Of a DNA stretch of 51,876 nt, positions 43,775 through 51,876 are shown piece by piece (the first letter of the stretch is position 1; every line of letters begins with the position of its first letter). The stretch lies in the NCBI GenBank assembly GCA_017577485.1, contig PKRI01000010.1, positions 1-51,876 of the forward strand, read 5' to 3'. Both the position numbers and the translations under genes were made by a program. The stretch is from Bacillota bacterium (lineage in GTDB: Bacteria > Bacillota > Sulfobacillia > Thermaerobacterales > RSA17). The notes under the pieces were generated by a model. That model saw nothing but the letters and a program-made list of their open reading frames with translations, made no database searches and was not told where the DNA came from.

Positions 43775-43951
43775 GTTGTTGGCCTCGGGCACGGGGCCGT
43801 CGCGGAGCACCCGACTGCGCACCAGAACCAGAGGGTAACCCCTTTGTAACGGCCCGCATCCCCTCACGCTGCCAGAATGAAAGCAGAAATCCCAACGATG
43901 CCATTTCCGGCCTCTTCCCAGACCTTTCACCAGATTTCCGAGAGGTGGGAA

Positions 43952-46450
43952 ATGTTGAGCCTGCCGACCGTTCCCCGCCGGTCCGCCGGCAAGGCGGCCG
44001 AGAAGACTGCCGGCAAGTTTGTCCGCAAGGTTGTCCGCAAGTTCGTCAGCAGATTGAGCCGCGGTGCACCGAGGCTCCTGGCTGCGGCCCTGTCGGCCGC
44101 GCTGCTGGTGACCCTGGCCCCGCCCGCGGCACCGTGGGCCGCATGGCCCGCCGCATGGCCGCCGGCCTCCGTGGCCCTGGCCGCCGACGCCGGCCCGCCC
44201 ACCGACCCGAGCGGCGCCGTCTACATCGGTCCCGGCACCACCCACCGCACCATCCAGACCGCCGACGGGCGCTCCCGCGGCCACCTGGTGGTCATCGACC
44301 CCGAGGCCGGTCCCATCGAGATCGTGGCCGCCATGCCCGGCGGCGTGCTGGGACAGCGTCAGACCCTGACCCAGCAGGTGGCGGTCTTCGGCCAGCAGGC
44401 CGTGGCGGCCATCAACGGCGACTTCTTCTACAACACGGCCGATGCGCCCGGCGCCCCCGTGGGCATGCTGGTCCGCGACGGCGAGTTGATCTCCAGCGGC
44501 ACGAGCCCGGCCATCGGCATCGACCGCGCCGGCCGCCCGGTGACCGGCCGTCCCAACTGGACCGGCCGCGTGCAGGTCCTGAACGCCGCCGGCGACGTGA
44601 CCTCCGAGCGGCGGCTCTGCGGGGTCAACAAGCCCCGGGCCCAGGACTGCCTGGTGCTCTATACCCCTGCGTGGGGCCCCTCCACCCGGACCAACGAGTG
44701 GGGCAGCGAGGTGCTGCTGGTGCCTGAAGACCCGGCGGCGCTGCCGCTGAGGCCCCACACCACCTTCGAGGCCGAGGTGCGCCTGGGCGCCGGGCGCCTC
44801 CAGGGGGGTGACGCCGCCATCCCGGCCGGCGGGCTGGTGCTCTCGGGCCACGGCGCCGCCGGCACCTGGGTCGCCGAGCGCGTCCGCGAGGGTGGTCGGG
44901 TCCGCGTCGTCCTGGAAGTGGACGAGGCCTGGCGCGACGTGGTCCACGTGATCGGCGGCGACCCCATCCTGGTGGAGAACGGGGCCCCGGCCGCGCTGCC
45001 CGCGTCGGGCATGGCGGTCCAGCGCCACCCCCGCACGGCGGTGGGCATCGACCGGGCAGGCCGCTGGCTCTGGATGGTCGTCGACGGCCGGCGTCCGGGG
45101 TGGTCCGAAGGCGTCACCCTGGCTGAACTGGCCCAGTTGATGATCCAGGCCGGCGCCTGGTGGGCGCTGAACCTGGACGGCGGCGGGTCCACCACCATGC
45201 TGGTGCGGCCCGCGGGCCAGTTCCAGGCCGTGGTGGTCAACCGCCCGTCCGACGGGCAGCAGCGGGCCATCGGCCCCTCGTGGGTGGCGGTGAGCCGGGC
45301 GCTGCCGGGCACCGCCGCCTACATGTGGCTCAACGTCAGCCCGTCCCCCGACGTGCCGGTGCTGCCCGGGGTGGCGGTGGAGTTCCAGGTGGTGGCCCAG
45401 GACCGCAACCACAACCCCGTGGCGGTGGACGCGGCCTCGCTCACCCTGGTGGACGGCCCCGACGCCGCGGCCATCCTGGACCGGACGTTCAACGGCAGCC
45501 GGCTGCGGGTGGTCCCCGGCGGGCCCGGCGTGCTGGCGGTCCGCGCCGCCAACGGGCTGGACGCCCAGGCACAGGTGCGCGTGGCCGGCCCGGCCGACAT
45601 CGCCCGTGTTGAGATCCAGCCCGACCCGGCCTCGATCCAGCCGGGCACGGAGGTAACCTTCACCGCCGCCGCCTACGACGCCGCCGGGCGCCTGCTGCCG
45701 TCGGTGACCGAGTCCTTCGCGTGGGCGGGCACCGGCGACTTCGCCGGCATCAGCGAGAACGGGCGCGTGCGGCTGCCCGCCGAGTACGCCCAGGGCGCGG
45801 TGACGGTGTCGCTGCGCATGGTGGACCACGACGGCCGCCGCGTGGACGTGCCGCTGCGGACCCTGACGCTGGCCGTGGGCGAGATCCCCGCGCCCGCTTT
45901 CTCGGACATGGAGGGCCACTGGGCAGCCCGGGAGGTGGCGACCCTGACGCGCCTGGGCGTGGTTCAGGGTTACCCTGACGGGACCTTCGGGCCCAGCCGC
46001 AGCGTCACCCGGGCCGAGTTCGCGGTGATGCTGCAGCGGCTGCTGGACGTGCTGCGGGGGACCGGCGCCACGGGCGGGACGAACGGTGGCGACCTCACGC
46101 TGCCCTTCACCGACGCGGCCGACATCCCCGCGTGGGCGGCTACGGCCATCGCCCGGGCCACCGCCGACCGCCTGCTGGGCGGCTACCCCGACGGCACCTT
46201 CCGGCCGCACCAGCCCATCAGCCGGCAGGAGGCCGCCGCGCTCCTGACGCGGGTCCCGGAGGGCCCGCCGGCCACCCAGCCGCCCATGACCTTCGCCGAT
46301 GCCGGCCAGATCGCCGCCTGGGCGCTGCCGGCGGTGGAGGCGGCGGTGGTGCGCGGCCTGGTCCGCGGGTATCCCGACGGCACCTTCGGCCCGCTGCGGG
46401 AGATCACCCGGGCCGAGGCGGCGGCGATCCTGATGCGGCTGCTTCCCTAA
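43952..46450 (+). CDS. S-layer-anchored phosphodiester glycosidase-like protein
   Basis: An 832-residue exported protein. The N-terminus has a basic stretch (KFVRKVVRKFVSRLSRG) before the hydrophobic signal. Residues ~90-420 match the phosphodiester glycosidase (NAGPA) family, with AAINGDFFYN and WALNLDGGGSTTM. Ig-like repeats follow (ISPSP-type strands, residues ~450-620). Three SLH domains end the protein, each with the GYPDGTF motif: VVQGYPDGTFGPSRSVTRAE, LLGGYPDGTFRPHQPISRQE and LVRGYPDGTFGPLREITRAE. SLH domains bind pyruvylated wall polymer. ATG 43952 follows GAGAGGTGG; an ATG at 43877 lacks a ribosome site. Substrate unknown. Confidence 0.87.
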   Translation: MLSLPTVPRRSAGKAAEKTAGKFVRKVVRKFVSRLSRGAPRLLAAALSAALLVTLAPPAAPWAAWPAAWPPASVALAADAGPPTDPSGAVYIGPGTTHRTIQTADGRSRGHLVVIDPEAGPIEIVAAMPGGVLGQRQTLTQQVAVFGQQAVAAINGDFFYNTADAPGAPVGMLVRDGELISSGTSPAIGIDRAGRPVTGRPNWTGRVQVLNAAGDVTSERRLCGVNKPRAQDCLVLYTPAWGPSTRTNEWGSEVLLVPEDPAALPLRPHTTFEAEVRLGAGRLQGGDAAIPAGGLVLSGHGAAGTWVAERVREGGRVRVVLEVDEAWRDVVHVIGGDPILVENGAPAALPASGMAVQRHPRTAVGIDRAGRWLWMVVDGRRPGWSEGVTLAELAQLMIQAGAWWALNLDGGGSTTMLVRPAGQFQAVVVNRPSDGQQRAIGPSWVAVSRALPGTAAYMWLNVSPSPDVPVLPGVAVEFQVVAQDRNHNPVAVDAASLTLVDGPDAAAILDRTFNGSRLRVVPGGPGVLAVRAANGLDAQAQVRVAGPADIARVEIQPDPASIQPGTEVTFTAAAYDAAGRLLPSVTESFAWAGTGDFAGISENGRVRLPAEYAQGAVTVSLRMVDHDGRRVDVPLRTLTLAVGEIPAPAFSDMEGHWAAREVATLTRLGVVQGYPDGTFGPSRSVTRAEFAVMLQRLLDVLRGTGATGGTNGGDLTLPFTDAADIPAWAATAIARATADRLLGGYPDGTFRPHQPISRQEAAALLTRVPEGPPATQPPMTFADAGQIAAWALPAVEAAVVRGLVRGYPDGTFGPLREITRAEAAAILMRLLP

Positions 46451-46751
46451 CGGGAGCTGTGCGGCCGCCGGTCACGGCGGCCGCATTCTTCTTTTTGGGG
46501 CCGGCAGGGTCCGGCTGCACGCCCGCCTGCTTCAGCCAGGCCATCTGCTCCGCAAACCGCTGCGGGGAAACGGTGCTGCTGTTCTCGTGGTCGGCGAAGT
46601 GGTGGTACATCAGGACCACCAGGCCCGGGTCGTCCGCGGGCCCGGAAGCCGCCGGCCCGGCTGTAGCAACCGCCGGCAGCGCCGGCACAGCGGGCCCTGC
46701 CGCCACCAGTACCGCGGCCCACACGACGGCCGGCAACAGAAGACGCCGCAT
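46404..46751 (-). pseudogene. Truncated secreted polysaccharide deacetylase
   Basis: From ATG 46751 (GGAGGT upstream) there is a signal peptide (MRRLLLPAVVWAAVLVAAGP) and then the start of a deacetylase domain: VVLMYHHFADHENSSTVSPQ and FAEQMAWLKQAGV. The NodB catalytic core (TFDDG, HxxxH) is absent. After PDPAGPKKK the frame runs backwards through the terminator of the SLH gene and into its end. Only ~85 residues are meaningful. It is a 3'-deleted remnant. Confidence 0.65.
46460..46496 (+). terminator. Rho-independent terminator of the glycosidase/SLH gene
   Basis: TGCGGCCGCCG (46460-46470) pairs perfectly with 46475-46485 around GTCA, followed by TTCTTCTTTTT. Confidence 0.9.
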
Positions 46752-47083
46752 GTCCGATTCCAAACCTCCGGGGTCGTTGTGATGCACCGTCTATCGACGG
46801 ATATCGACAAGTTCGGGCCAACCGGACATGGGGAGACCGGTGCAGCGGGGCGCCAGGGGGCAGGGCGAGCAAACTTGGGCGCTGCAGGCGACTTATTGAC
46901 GGGAATCGGGCCCGAATGCGGCAGGTCGAGGCGTCGCAGACGCCTTAAGGGCGGGGATTCTGGGGGATACCGCCCGGTTTCAGGGGGAATGAGGCGTCAG
47001 CGGCGCCTTATCCCGCCCAGGCCCCCGCTTCCGGGCAACAATAGGGTATGTCGAGCGCCTTAGCGAGTCGGAAGCCAGCCTGT
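46752..47083. repeat. Intergenic region with repeated GCGCCTTA-type hairpins
   Basis: No gene seen. It contains AGGCGTC-GCA-GACGCCT (46929-46945), a related hairpin AGGCG...CGCCT (46992-47008), and a third GCGCCTTA at about 47055. The shared GAGGCGTC/CGCCTTA theme suggests a short dispersed repeat or binding sites. Confidence 0.35.
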
Positions 47084-48550
47084 TTAGCGGGGCTGCTCCG
47101 CCCGCGCCGGCCGCGGCAGCCCCCGCGACACCACGGCGCCCAGCAGCACCACCACCGCCACGGCGTCGAAGGCCAGGTGGTAGCCGCTCAGCGACCCGGC
47201 GCGGGAGGCGATGACGGCGCCCAGCAGGGCGCTCCCCACCATGCGCCCGACGCTGCGGAACAGCGTGTTGACGGCCTGGGCCGACGCCCGGTGGGTCCGG
47301 CTGGACTCTTGCAGCACGATGTAGCGCAGCGGCGCCCCGATCAGGCTGGACAGGCCGATGCCGACGACGACGCCCGCGGACAGGAGGGCCCACAGGGACC
47401 AGGTGGTCCAGCGCACCGCCAGCAGGCCGATGCCCAGGGTCAGCGAGCCGGCCAGCACCACCGGCCTGGCGCCGAAGCGGTCCAGCAGCCGGCCGGTGAC
47501 GGGCGACCCCACCGCCATGGCCAGCACCGCCGGCAGCAGCATGAAACTGGCCCGGGACGGCGTCAGGTCGAAGGCGGTGACCAGCAGCGACGGCACAAAC
47601 ACGATGCCGGCCTCGACCACGCCGGCCACGCCGGCCATCAGGTTGGCGATGACCAGCGGCCGGTGACGCATCACGTCGGGGTTGACCAGCGGGGCGGGCG
47701 CCAGGGTTTCCCGCCGCCAGAAAAGAGCCAGGGCCGCCACGGCCAGCAGCAGCGCCGGGCCGGCGGGGAACGAAAGGAGGCTGCTCCAGAACCGGTCGGC
47801 GTCGAGGGCGTTGGTCCCCAGGGCCAGCGCGGTGAGCCCAACGGCCATCCACAGCAGCCCCGGCAGGTCAAAGGCGCCCGCTCCGCGGCCGGCCCCGTCG
47901 CCAGGACCGGACGAAGCGCCGCGCCCGGCACCGGCTGCACCCGCGCCTTCCGGCACCACGCGCAGCGCCCTTAGCGCCACCGCCGCGGCGACGGGCACGT
48001 TGACCCAGAACAGCCACGGCCACCCGAAGGGCAGCAGCAGGCCGCCCAGCAGCGGCCCCAGCAGGAAGGCCAGGCCGAACACGGCGCCCAGCATGCCCAG
48101 GGCCCGGCCCTGGCGGTCTACCGGGAACACCTCGCCGACCACCGCCGTGGCCACCGGGAACATGCCGCCGGCGGCAAACCCCTGGACCGCCCGGCCGGCC
48201 AGCAGCATGGCCATGGACCCGGCGGCCGCAGCCATGGCCGACCCCAGACCGAAGATCACGATGGCCGCCGCGTAGACGGACCGGCGGCCGAAGATGTCGG
48301 ACAGCCGGGCCAGCACCGGCGTCCCGATGAGGTTGAGAAGCACGAAGATGGTCAGCAGCCAGGCAGACGTGCGGGCGTCGACGCCCAGATCGCGCTCGAT
48401 GGACGGCAGCGCGGGACCGACGATGGCGATGTCGAGGGCGCCCATGAGGACGCCGAGAAAAAGGACGCCCAGCAGTCCCCGGGGCGGTTCGGAAGGCGGC
48501 GCGGCCGTCGGCGCCTGGGCCGCCGTGCCATGCGGTGAGGCCAACATCAT
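47084..48550 (-). CDS. MFS drug exporter (DHA2/EmrB-QacA type)
   Basis: A 488-residue transporter with about 14 hydrophobic segments. Motif A is LSDIFGRRSVY; the early LDIAIVGPALPSIERDLGV and the GRAVQGFAAGGMFPVATAVV block are typical of proton-driven multidrug exporters of the DHA2 group. A Gly/Ala-rich cytoplasmic insert lies near residue 190. The start is taken at ATG 48550; an upstream TTG at 48589 has no ribosome site. Single gene unit, convergent with nothing. Its substrate is unknown. Confidence 0.87.
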   Translation of the reverse strand: MMLASPHGTAAQAPTAAPPSEPPRGLLGVLFLGVLMGALDIAIVGPALPSIERDLGVDARTSAWLLTIFVLLNLIGTPVLARLSDIFGRRSVYAAAIVIFGLGSAMAAAAGSMAMLLAGRAVQGFAAGGMFPVATAVVGEVFPVDRQGRALGMLGAVFGLAFLLGPLLGGLLLPFGWPWLFWVNVPVAAAVALRALRVVPEGAGAAGAGRGASSGPGDGAGRGAGAFDLPGLLWMAVGLTALALGTNALDADRFWSSLLSFPAGPALLLAVAALALFWRRETLAPAPLVNPDVMRHRPLVIANLMAGVAGVVEAGIVFVPSLLVTAFDLTPSRASFMLLPAVLAMAVGSPVTGRLLDRFGARPVVLAGSLTLGIGLLAVRWTTWSLWALLSAGVVVGIGLSSLIGAPLRYIVLQESSRTHRASAQAVNTLFRSVGRMVGSALLGAVIASRAGSLSGYHLAFDAVAVVVLLGAVVSRGLPRPARAEQPR

Positions 48551-48639
48551 CACCGCTGTCACGATAGCGCAGGTGCACGGGAGCGGCAAGCCGAGGGCGG
48601 GGTCGGCCCGCCAACCCGCCGTCGGTGCAAATCCGACAA

Positions 48640-48786
48640 CTAGTAGAGGTGCCGTACCTGGTCCATCATGTGTTCGGCACGCAGCAGGACGCTTTCGACC
48701 AGTCGAGGCAGGTTGGGCATCCTATCTTCGTAGTCCGCCTTGTGGCGCAGCCGCTTCAGGCGATTGCCCTCTTCACCGAGGTGTCT
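48640..48786 (-). pseudogene. Fragment of a HEPN-like small protein
   Basis: A 49-codon open stretch without start codon encodes RLKRLRHKADYEDRMPNLP then VESVLLRAEHMMDQV and stops at 48640. The R-x-K-A-D-Y-x-x helix pattern resembles the C-terminal helix of HEPN-domain proteins. It overlaps the end of the next gene upstream. Probably a decayed partner in an accessory cluster. Confidence 0.35.
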
Positions 48787-49213
48787 CTAGGAACTCCACG
48801 TCCAGAATCACGTGCCTGCGCAGGTCCCACGGGACATCCAACCACCACTCACGATCGAGGGCGTTGAGTCGTGCAAAGGCCTCGGGTACAGGCAGCGCCG
48901 TTTGGATCAAGACACAAAGCTGCTCGTCGGGCTTCGGAACCTCCGGATCCCGGTACACCTCCAGCACCATCTGCGGGGGGAAGCCGAAGTATCGGCCCGC
49001 ACGAGCGTACACTTCAAACAGAAGCACCATGACTTCCGGACGGCGCAGGAGAAACGACGTGACGTCGATGTAGCCCCGGAACCTGTAAAGGAGCTCCAGC
49101 CAGCGGATCCAAGGATAGGGGATTGAGAGATCGGTTTGCCCTAAGATCACCGGTTCAGTGCTACCTGCATCCGCTCGAAGGGGGTAGAAATCGGGAATAA
49201 GCAACGACGCCAT
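48773..49213 (-). CDS. Protein of unknown function paired with a TIGR04255-type gene
   Basis: A 146-residue protein with start ATG 49213 immediately after the upstream stop (TAGTATG). It has many aromatic residues (the run ending WIRWLELLYRFRG; EWWLDVPWDLRRH). GC content is visibly lower than the rest of the window. I do not recognise a family. Its tight pairing with the TIGR04255-like gene suggests a two-gene accessory unit acquired by transfer. Confidence 0.6.
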   Translation of the reverse strand: MASLLIPDFYPLRADAGSTEPVILGQTDLSIPYPWIRWLELLYRFRGYIDVTSFLLRRPEVMVLLFEVYARAGRYFGFPPQMVLEVYRDPEVPKPDEQLCVLIQTALPVPEAFARLNALDREWWLDVPWDLRRHVILDVEFLETPR

Positions 49214-49214
49214 A

Positions 49215-49759
49215 CTAATCCTCCCGCAGCCCAAACAAGTCCCGGAGTGGGTCTTTAATACACGCTTCAAACGCTTCACCCACGCGCCTGTGCGCACGGT
49301 GGAGCCAGGTATCGACACCATCCAGGGGAAGCGACGGCGGTCGAGCCAGAAAAACCTCCAGGTCAAGGATCACCCGCCAACGCTCCTGCGCACTTCCGGC
49401 GTCTGTATCGCGGACCAGAAGCGCTCCCAACCTCCGTACGGCTCCCGGTGCTGGACGGTCAGTAGATTGGGTCCTACACGGATCTGCACGGTTCGACTCT
49501 CATCGGTGAACAGAGCTTCGTCCAGAATGTGTATCTCCTGTGTGGGCCCGCTGTGGCCGATCGTTACCCGCAACTCGGTGTGCCTGGCGAAATCCCGGTG
49601 GACAAAGCGGTTGCGAAGCAAAGCGTACAGTGCATCAGTCCGGTCGGAATCGCGCGCCGACCCCGGCTCAAAACGGAACGTGCAGACCGCTTCCTCGATG
49701 GGCGGGTTCTGGTACACGCGGCGGTACACAGGCCACCCTCCAATGGCAGCTTTCCCCAT
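49215..49759 (-). pseudogene. TIGR04255-family gene with frameshift and internal deletion
   Basis: The first frame, from ATG 49759 to a stop at 49370, gives the family N-terminus NPPIEEAVCTFRFEPGS and the block NLLTVQHREPYGGWERFW. The C-terminal family block (ILDLEVFLARPPSLPL, WLHRAHRRVGEAFEACI, DLFG) is in another frame that ends at 49215. The middle part of the family, which normally contains a RYIN-type motif, is missing. So the gene carries a deletion plus a frameshift. Family function is unknown; members occur sporadically on mobile regions. Confidence 0.55.
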
Positions 49760-49868
49760 CGCGTCGCACGGTGCCTTCGCGAAACTGTTGCGAGATGTTT
49801 ACACAGCGTCCTGGCCAGCCGTGCCCCCGGACAGCACCGATCGGCCTGTCTGAGCGTCCATGACGGCA

Positions 49869-49898
49869 AAGAGGCTCCCCACCAAGGGGGAGCCTCTT
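49869..49898. terminator. Hairpin, likely terminator for the SLH gene to the right
   Basis: AAGAGGCTCCCC (49869-49880) pairs perfectly with 49887-49898. It is ~210 bases downstream of the SLH-protein stop on the minus strand. The remaining 49760-50105 gap shows no gene; it has a short AT-rich stretch near 50060-50080. Confidence 0.6.
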
Positions 49899-50105
49899 CA
49901 CGAAGCCCTCGGGGTGCAGCCCAAGTCAGAGGCTGTGTAGCGATGACTGCGGCGGTGAAGAGGGCTGCGGCGCTGCGTCGTCGAGAGGTGTGGCGACGGG
50001 CTTCACCCGCCTGACACCATAGCGCACGCCCATCCCGCCGACAACCCCCCGCAGCGACGAAATTGCAAATTCAAATACATCCGCGGGCTCACCGCCGCTG
50101 GGCCG

Positions 50106-51876
50106 TCAGTTGCCCGACAGCACCACGATGTTGGTGGCCACGAAGCGCGCGCCGCGCTGGCTGCCGATGACCAGCACGCGGTCGCCGACCTCCAGGTCCG
50201 ACAGCCGGCTGCTGGTCCGCGTACCCCGGACGACGATACCGTCAAGCTGCACCTGGCGGTACGAGCCGGGGTCGCCGTCGGGCTCGATGATGGCCACGTC
50301 GCGGTAGATGTAGACCACCTGGCCGCGGAACTCCTCGGACGACAGGGCGTCGGACAGGATGATCCGCGTCACCACGTTGCCGCTGACCTGCAGCTCGGCC
50401 CGGGCGCCGGCCCGCAGGTCCAGCAGCGAGGCGCTGCGGCCTGCGGCCTCGACGCGCACATCCCGCGCCACGGTGTAGGTGCGGTCGGCGCCCCCGTCGT
50501 CGGGCGCCAGCACCAGGCGGATGTCCTCGGCGATTTCGATGCGGCGGATGGTGCCGCTGGCGGAAGCGGTGGCCCGGTTCACCGTCACCTGGGTGATCAG
50601 GCCGCCCTGGGTGACCACGCTGACCTGGTCGCCGGCCACCAGGTCCAGTAGGTCGATCCGGGCCTCGTCGTCGCCGGCCACCCGGGTATACCTGACGTCC
50701 GCGGGGTCTCCGGGCAGCAGCAGTTCCACCAGTCCCGAGGCCGTGCGCACCCGCAGCCGCGGCTCCGGTACGAAGACCAGGGCGTCCAGCGTGCCCTCGT
50801 AAACCTTGCGCCACTGGAAGGCGGTCACCGTCACGACCTGGTTGTTGCGGACCTGGATGATGACCTGGTCCCCGTGGCCCACGTCGCTGAGCGACGCGGG
50901 GCGGCCCTCGCGAGTAATGGCGGCCGTGGTGGGCACCGTCACCGAGGTGGACTGGCGGCGGCCCCGGTCGTCGGTGTATTCGAAGATGATCAGCCGGTAG
51001 GCGGCGCCGGCCTCGACCCGGGTGGCACGGCCGTCGTAGAAGGTGACCTTATCGCCCAGGTTGAGACTGGTCAGCGTGTCTCCCGACGCCGCGTACGACA
51101 CCTCCAGCCCCGGCTGCAGCCGCGACCGGCCCACCGAAGCCCCTTTCTCGCGCAGGGCGGTGTTGCCGGTCAGGTAGAAGGTCCGCAGCAGCCCGGCGCT
51201 GTCGATGATCTGGACGCTGCCGGCGGAAACGCGGTACACGAAGCCGCTGCCCGAGGTGGACTGCCCTGCGGGCGGCTGGGGCTGGGTCCCGGAGCCGGGG
51301 GCCGGCGGCTGGGCCGTCCCGGGCTGGACCACCTCCAGGTAGACCACGGTGCCCAGCGGGTTGCGCAGGGCCTGGACCTGGGCGCCCGGGGAGAGTTCCG
51401 CCAGCAGCAGCGGCCGGCCGTCGGCACCGTAGACCGGCGCCGTGGCGGCCACCACCAGGTCCACGTCGCTGCCGGTGGATGGGCGCACCGTCATCGTCCG
51501 CATCGCCGCGTTCACCGCTACCACCGACCCGGTGGTGGTGAGGGAGGCGAAGCCGCCCAGGCCCTGGCGGTCGGCCCGGGCCAGGATGGTGGCGATCTGG
51601 GCCCGGGTCACGGGACTCCGGGCCCGGAACGTGTTGTCGGCGAAACCGGTGATGAAGCCCCGCTGGTTGGCCACGTAGACGTATCCCCGGATTTCAGTGG
51701 GGATGGTGGCGGCGTCGGCGAAGGGCAGGCTCTGCCCGCCCGCGGCCAGGGCGTCGGACTCCAAACCCAGGGCCCGCACCAGCCACACGGCCAGGTCGCC
51801 CCGCTGGGCGGCGGCGCCGGCGTTGAAGCTGCTCACGTCGGAACCCTTGAGGAAGCCGCGCTCGACGCCCACGGCC
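50106..51876 (-). CDS. SLH-domain surface protein, C-terminal part (cut by window edge)
   Basis: At least 590 residues; the start lies beyond the right edge. The visible N-terminus is the end of one SLH domain (GVERGFLKGSD, AVWLVRALGLES), followed by a second (FADAATIPTEIRGYVYVANQ with GFADNTF). The rest is a long series of beta-rich OB- or KOW-like repeats (DQVIIQVRNNQVVTVT, DQVSVVTQGGLITQVTV, ARAELQVSGNVVTRII, DRVLVIGSQRGARFV), about six copies with a shared L-x-D-[LV]-x-x-G-D-x-V core. A Pro/Gly/Gln-rich linker lies near residue 195. It is probably an S-layer or wall-associated structural protein. Confidence 0.85.
   Translation of the reverse strand, partial: AVGVERGFLKGSDVSSFNAGAAAQRGDLAVWLVRALGLESDALAAGGQSLPFADAATIPTEIRGYVYVANQRGFITGFADNTFRARSPVTRAQIATILARADRQGLGGFASLTTTGSVVAVNAAMRTMTVRPSTGSDVDLVVAATAPVYGADGRPLLLAELSPGAQVQALRNPLGTVVYLEVVQPGTAQPPAPGSGTQPQPPAGQSTSGSGFVYRVSAGSVQIIDSAGLLRTFYLTGNTALREKGASVGRSRLQPGLEVSYAASGDTLTSLNLGDKVTFYDGRATRVEAGAAYRLIIFEYTDDRGRRQSTSVTVPTTAAITREGRPASLSDVGHGDQVIIQVRNNQVVTVTAFQWRKVYEGTLDALVFVPEPRLRVRTASGLVELLLPGDPADVRYTRVAGDDEARIDLLDLVAGDQVSVVTQGGLITQVTVNRATASASGTIRRIEIAEDIRLVLAPDDGGADRTYTVARDVRVEAAGRSASLLDLRAGARAELQVSGNVVTRIILSDALSSEEFRGQVVYIYRDVAIIEPDGDPGSYRQVQLDGIVVRGTRTSSRLSDLEVGDRVLVIGSQRGARFVATNIVVLSGN

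Noticed and set aside
42938..46210. A 1090-residue open frame antisense to the dipeptidase and glycosidase/SLH genes
   Set aside because: It crosses two clear genes and a terminator, has His/Gly/Ala-rich nonsense composition, and arises from the high GC third positions of the real genes.

Overview
The window is very GC-rich, densely coded DNA from a spore-forming, Gram-positive-type, aerobic bacterium. Evidence for sporulation is a complete spoIIE and an alpha/beta-type small acid-soluble spore protein. Evidence for a Firmicutes-type cell is the ctsR-mcsA-mcsB-clpC stress operon, S-layer-homology proteins and a SufCDSU cluster. Evidence for aerobic life is a copper-delivery operon for cytochrome oxidase and tryptophan 2,3-dioxygenase. 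This points to a thermophilic high-GC clostridial lineage such as Thermaerobacter or Symbiobacterium. That assignment is inference; there is no rRNA in the window.

Layout. 1-5.5 kb: 5' part of tilS, a terminator, spoIIE, a carboxymuconolactone decarboxylase-like protein, glycerate kinase and a CopD-like membrane protein. 5.5-9.3 kb: an NnrS-like protein and a tryptophan-catabolic cluster (kynA, then a fusion of methylglyoxal synthase with kynurenine formamidase, then a small gene that needs a +1 frameshift). 9.6-14 kb: an FAD-dependent oxidoreductase and a copper/thiol operon (lipoprotein, SCO1, CcdA, TlpA-like, PCuAC). 14-15.4 kb: an exonuclease, tRNA-Lys and tRNA-Met. 15.5-22 kb: sufC-sufD-sufS-sufU (no sufB beside it), thyX and a spore protein. 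22-28.6 kb: an Mrp-type ATPase, a YlaI-like zinc protein and the ctsR operon with visible CtsR boxes. 28.8-34.6 kb: a MacAB-type ABC exporter with an unusual two-module adaptor, a tRNA-like element, a FapA/DUF342 protein and a zinc-ribbon membrane protein. 34.6-41 kb: an EF-G paralogue, a DUF4015 glycoside-hydrolase-like protein, cutA, a 48-residue protein, an Lrp-family regulator and a class III aminotransferase. 41-52 kb: cell-surface and accessory material (a copper-amine-oxidase-N domain protein, an M19 dipeptidase lacking its start, a phosphodiester-glycosidase/SLH protein, a truncated deacetylase, an MFS exporter, a decayed gene island at 48.6-49.8 kb, and an SLH protein running off the right edge).

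How the parts work together. The 14.0-10.9 kb operon looks like one machine for delivering copper and electrons to the extracytoplasmic CuA/CuB sites of a terminal oxidase that is not in the window. The Suf genes build Fe-S clusters under one clear sigma-A promoter, with an Mrp-type carrier nearby. CtsR, McsA, McsB and ClpC form the autoregulated arginine-phosphorylation proteolysis system. kynA and the formamidase domain catalyse the first two steps from tryptophan to kynurenine; no kynureninase is present here.

The most unusual items are the intact methylglyoxal synthase-kynurenine formamidase fusion (7361-8440), a prfB-like GTT TGA C frameshift site just downstream of it, and a long tRNA-like element at 32866-32966. 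No CRISPR array, rRNA, prophage or intact transposase was seen.
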